DNA of 6,861 nucleotides from Bacteroidales bacterium UBA2716 (lineage in GTDB: Bacteria > Bacteroidota > Bacteroidia > Bacteroidales > UBA932): assembly GCA_002354005.1 (NCBI GenBank), contig DEKS01000026.1:1-6861 (forward strand). The letters are read 5' to 3'. Shown piece by piece: positions 6,113 to 6,861 of this stretch. The notes beneath the pieces are model-generated. The model saw only the letters and a list, made by a program, of their open reading frames with translations. It ran no database searches and was not told where the DNA came from. How positions within the stretch are numbered: the stretch's first letter is position 1; each line of letters begins with the position of its first letter. The position numbers were made by a program, and so were the translations under genes.

Positions 6113-6780
6113 TAGCGGGCTCTTTTACGAAGAATTTCATCGACCATGCCGTACGCGAGGGCTTCCTCTGCGCTCATCCAATAGTCGCGTTCGCCGTCCT
6201 GGGCCACCTTCTCATAGGGCTGACCGCTGTGCTGGGCAATGATATTGAACAGTTCCGTACGGGTTTTCTCAATTTCTTTAGCAGCAATAAGGATTTCCGT
6301 GGCCTGGCCCTGGGCACCGCCCAGCGGCTGATGAATGAGCACGCGGGAGTGCGGCAGCACGCTGCGTTTGCCCTTTTCACCGGCGCACAGCAGCACGGCG
6401 CCCATGCTGGCGGCCATGCCCGTGCACACGGTAGCCACGTCCGGCTGCACCAGCTGCATGGTGTCGTAGATGCCCAGGCCGCTGGTTACCTGCCCGCCGG
6501 GGGTGTTCAGGTACATGGTGATATCGGCATGGGAATCGTTGGACGCCAGGAACAGCAGCTGGGCCTGGATGATGTTGGCCACATCGTCGTCGATGGGTAC
6601 CCCCAGGAAGATGATGCGATCCATCATCAGGCGGCTAAACACGTCCATCTGGGCCACATTCAACTTCCTTTCCTCCGTAATGGTAGGATTGATATATCCG
6701 TCATACACACTGGTATAACGGTCAAGGGTCATGGAAGATATTCCACGGCCCTTCACTGCAAACTTGTCAAATTCTGTCAT
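6112..6780 (-). CDS. clpP: ATP-dependent Clp protease proteolytic subunit ClpP
   Basis: A 222-residue serine peptidase that assembles into the ClpP tetradecamer and degrades proteins delivered by ClpX. Numbered from the ATG at 6780, the catalytic triad is S125 (in GMAASMGA), H150 (in RVLIHQPLGG) and D199 (in ERDYWMS). The oxyanion-region motif reads NTPGG (92-96) where NSPGG is more common. The N-terminus has about 20 residues more than E. coli ClpP, as in Bacteroidales homologues; whether it is processed is unknown. The frame continues two codons upstream to a TTG at 6786, but the ATG at 6780 is the more credible start. It is the first gene of the operon visible here; tig, often found upstream in this group, is not in the window. 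Confidence 0.98.
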   Translation of the reverse strand: MTEFDKFAVKGRGISSMTLDRYTSVYDGYINPTITEERKLNVAQMDVFSRLMMDRIIFLGVPIDDDVANIIQAQLLFLASNDSHADITMYLNTPGGQVTSGLGIYDTMQLVQPDVATVCTGMAASMGAVLLCAGEKGKRSVLPHSRVLIHQPLGGAQGQATEILIAAKEIEKTRTELFNIIAQHSGQPYEKVAQDGERDYWMSAEEALAYGMVDEILRKRAR

Positions 6781-6861
6781 ATTCAATTAACGAAAGAAAT
6801 TTATTGTTTGAAAACCCATGGCCACCCTCGGCCCTGTAAGAGGGAGGGGCCCGCCGCGAAG
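6781..6861 (-). other. clpP leader with GC-rich hairpin-prone stretch at window edge
   Basis: The 30-40 bases nearest clpP are AT-rich. A weak -7-like box TAAATTTC lies on the minus strand (6803 to 6796), but the last base does not fit TAnnTTTG and no TTG is found at the -33 distance, so no promoter is called. From about 6820 the sequence turns abruptly GC-rich. It holds two overlapping inverted repeats: ccctc 6825-6829 with gaggg 6840-6844, and ggccc 6830-6834 with gggcc 6847-6851. They are mutually exclusive. This may be a terminator-like structure of an upstream gene or part of a dispersed intergenic repeat; the window ends too soon to tell. Confidence 0.4.

Noticed and set aside
6796..6803. 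Promoter for clpP with -7-like box TAAATTTC
   Set aside because: One mismatch in the conserved TTTG and no -33 element at 19-21 bases upstream; the promoter may lie beyond the window or in front of an upstream gene.

Overview
The window comes from a bacterium of the Bacteroidetes, most likely a GC-rich member of the Bacteroidales. Three things point there. ClpP has the long N-terminal extension typical of that group. Two promoters match the Bacteroidetes consensus (TTG-type -33 element, TAnnTTTG -7 element). None of the chosen start codons has a Shine-Dalgarno sequence at normal spacing. The DNA is visibly GC-rich in coding regions and AT-rich at the one true intergenic promoter region. An Alistipes/Rikenellaceae-like host is a guess from GC content, not a demonstrated assignment.

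Layout. Left block, minus strand (1-2194): a zinc-ribbon protein (2194 to 1292) followed six bases later by a Ser/Thr-kinase-like protein (1285 to beyond the left edge), apparently one operon. A 110-base divergent promoter region follows (2195-2304), with one Bacteroidetes-type promoter facing each way. Middle block, plus strand (2305-4495): a 563-residue protein of unknown function with a large soluble part and a C-terminal two-helix membrane hairpin, overlapping by 11 bases a GNAT acetyltransferase gene. Right block, minus strand (4500-6780): clpP, clpX and a small lipoprotein gene, packed as one operon with junctions of -1 and +2 bases. The two converging blocks stop only four bases apart. 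The right edge (6781-6861) holds the start of the clpP leader and a GC-rich, hairpin-prone stretch.

How the genes work together. ClpP and ClpX form the ATP-dependent ClpXP protease; the lipoprotein downstream is probably co-transcribed, but nothing in its sequence ties it to proteolysis. The kinase and zinc-ribbon protein look like a phospho-signalling pair. The kinase has an unusual N-terminal run of QKT-containing repeats and lacks an obvious alpha-C glutamate. The divergently transcribed membrane protein may belong to the same system because the two promoters sit back to back, but that link is inference. This left and middle portion is the accessory and least understood part of the window; the clpP-clpX part is housekeeping.
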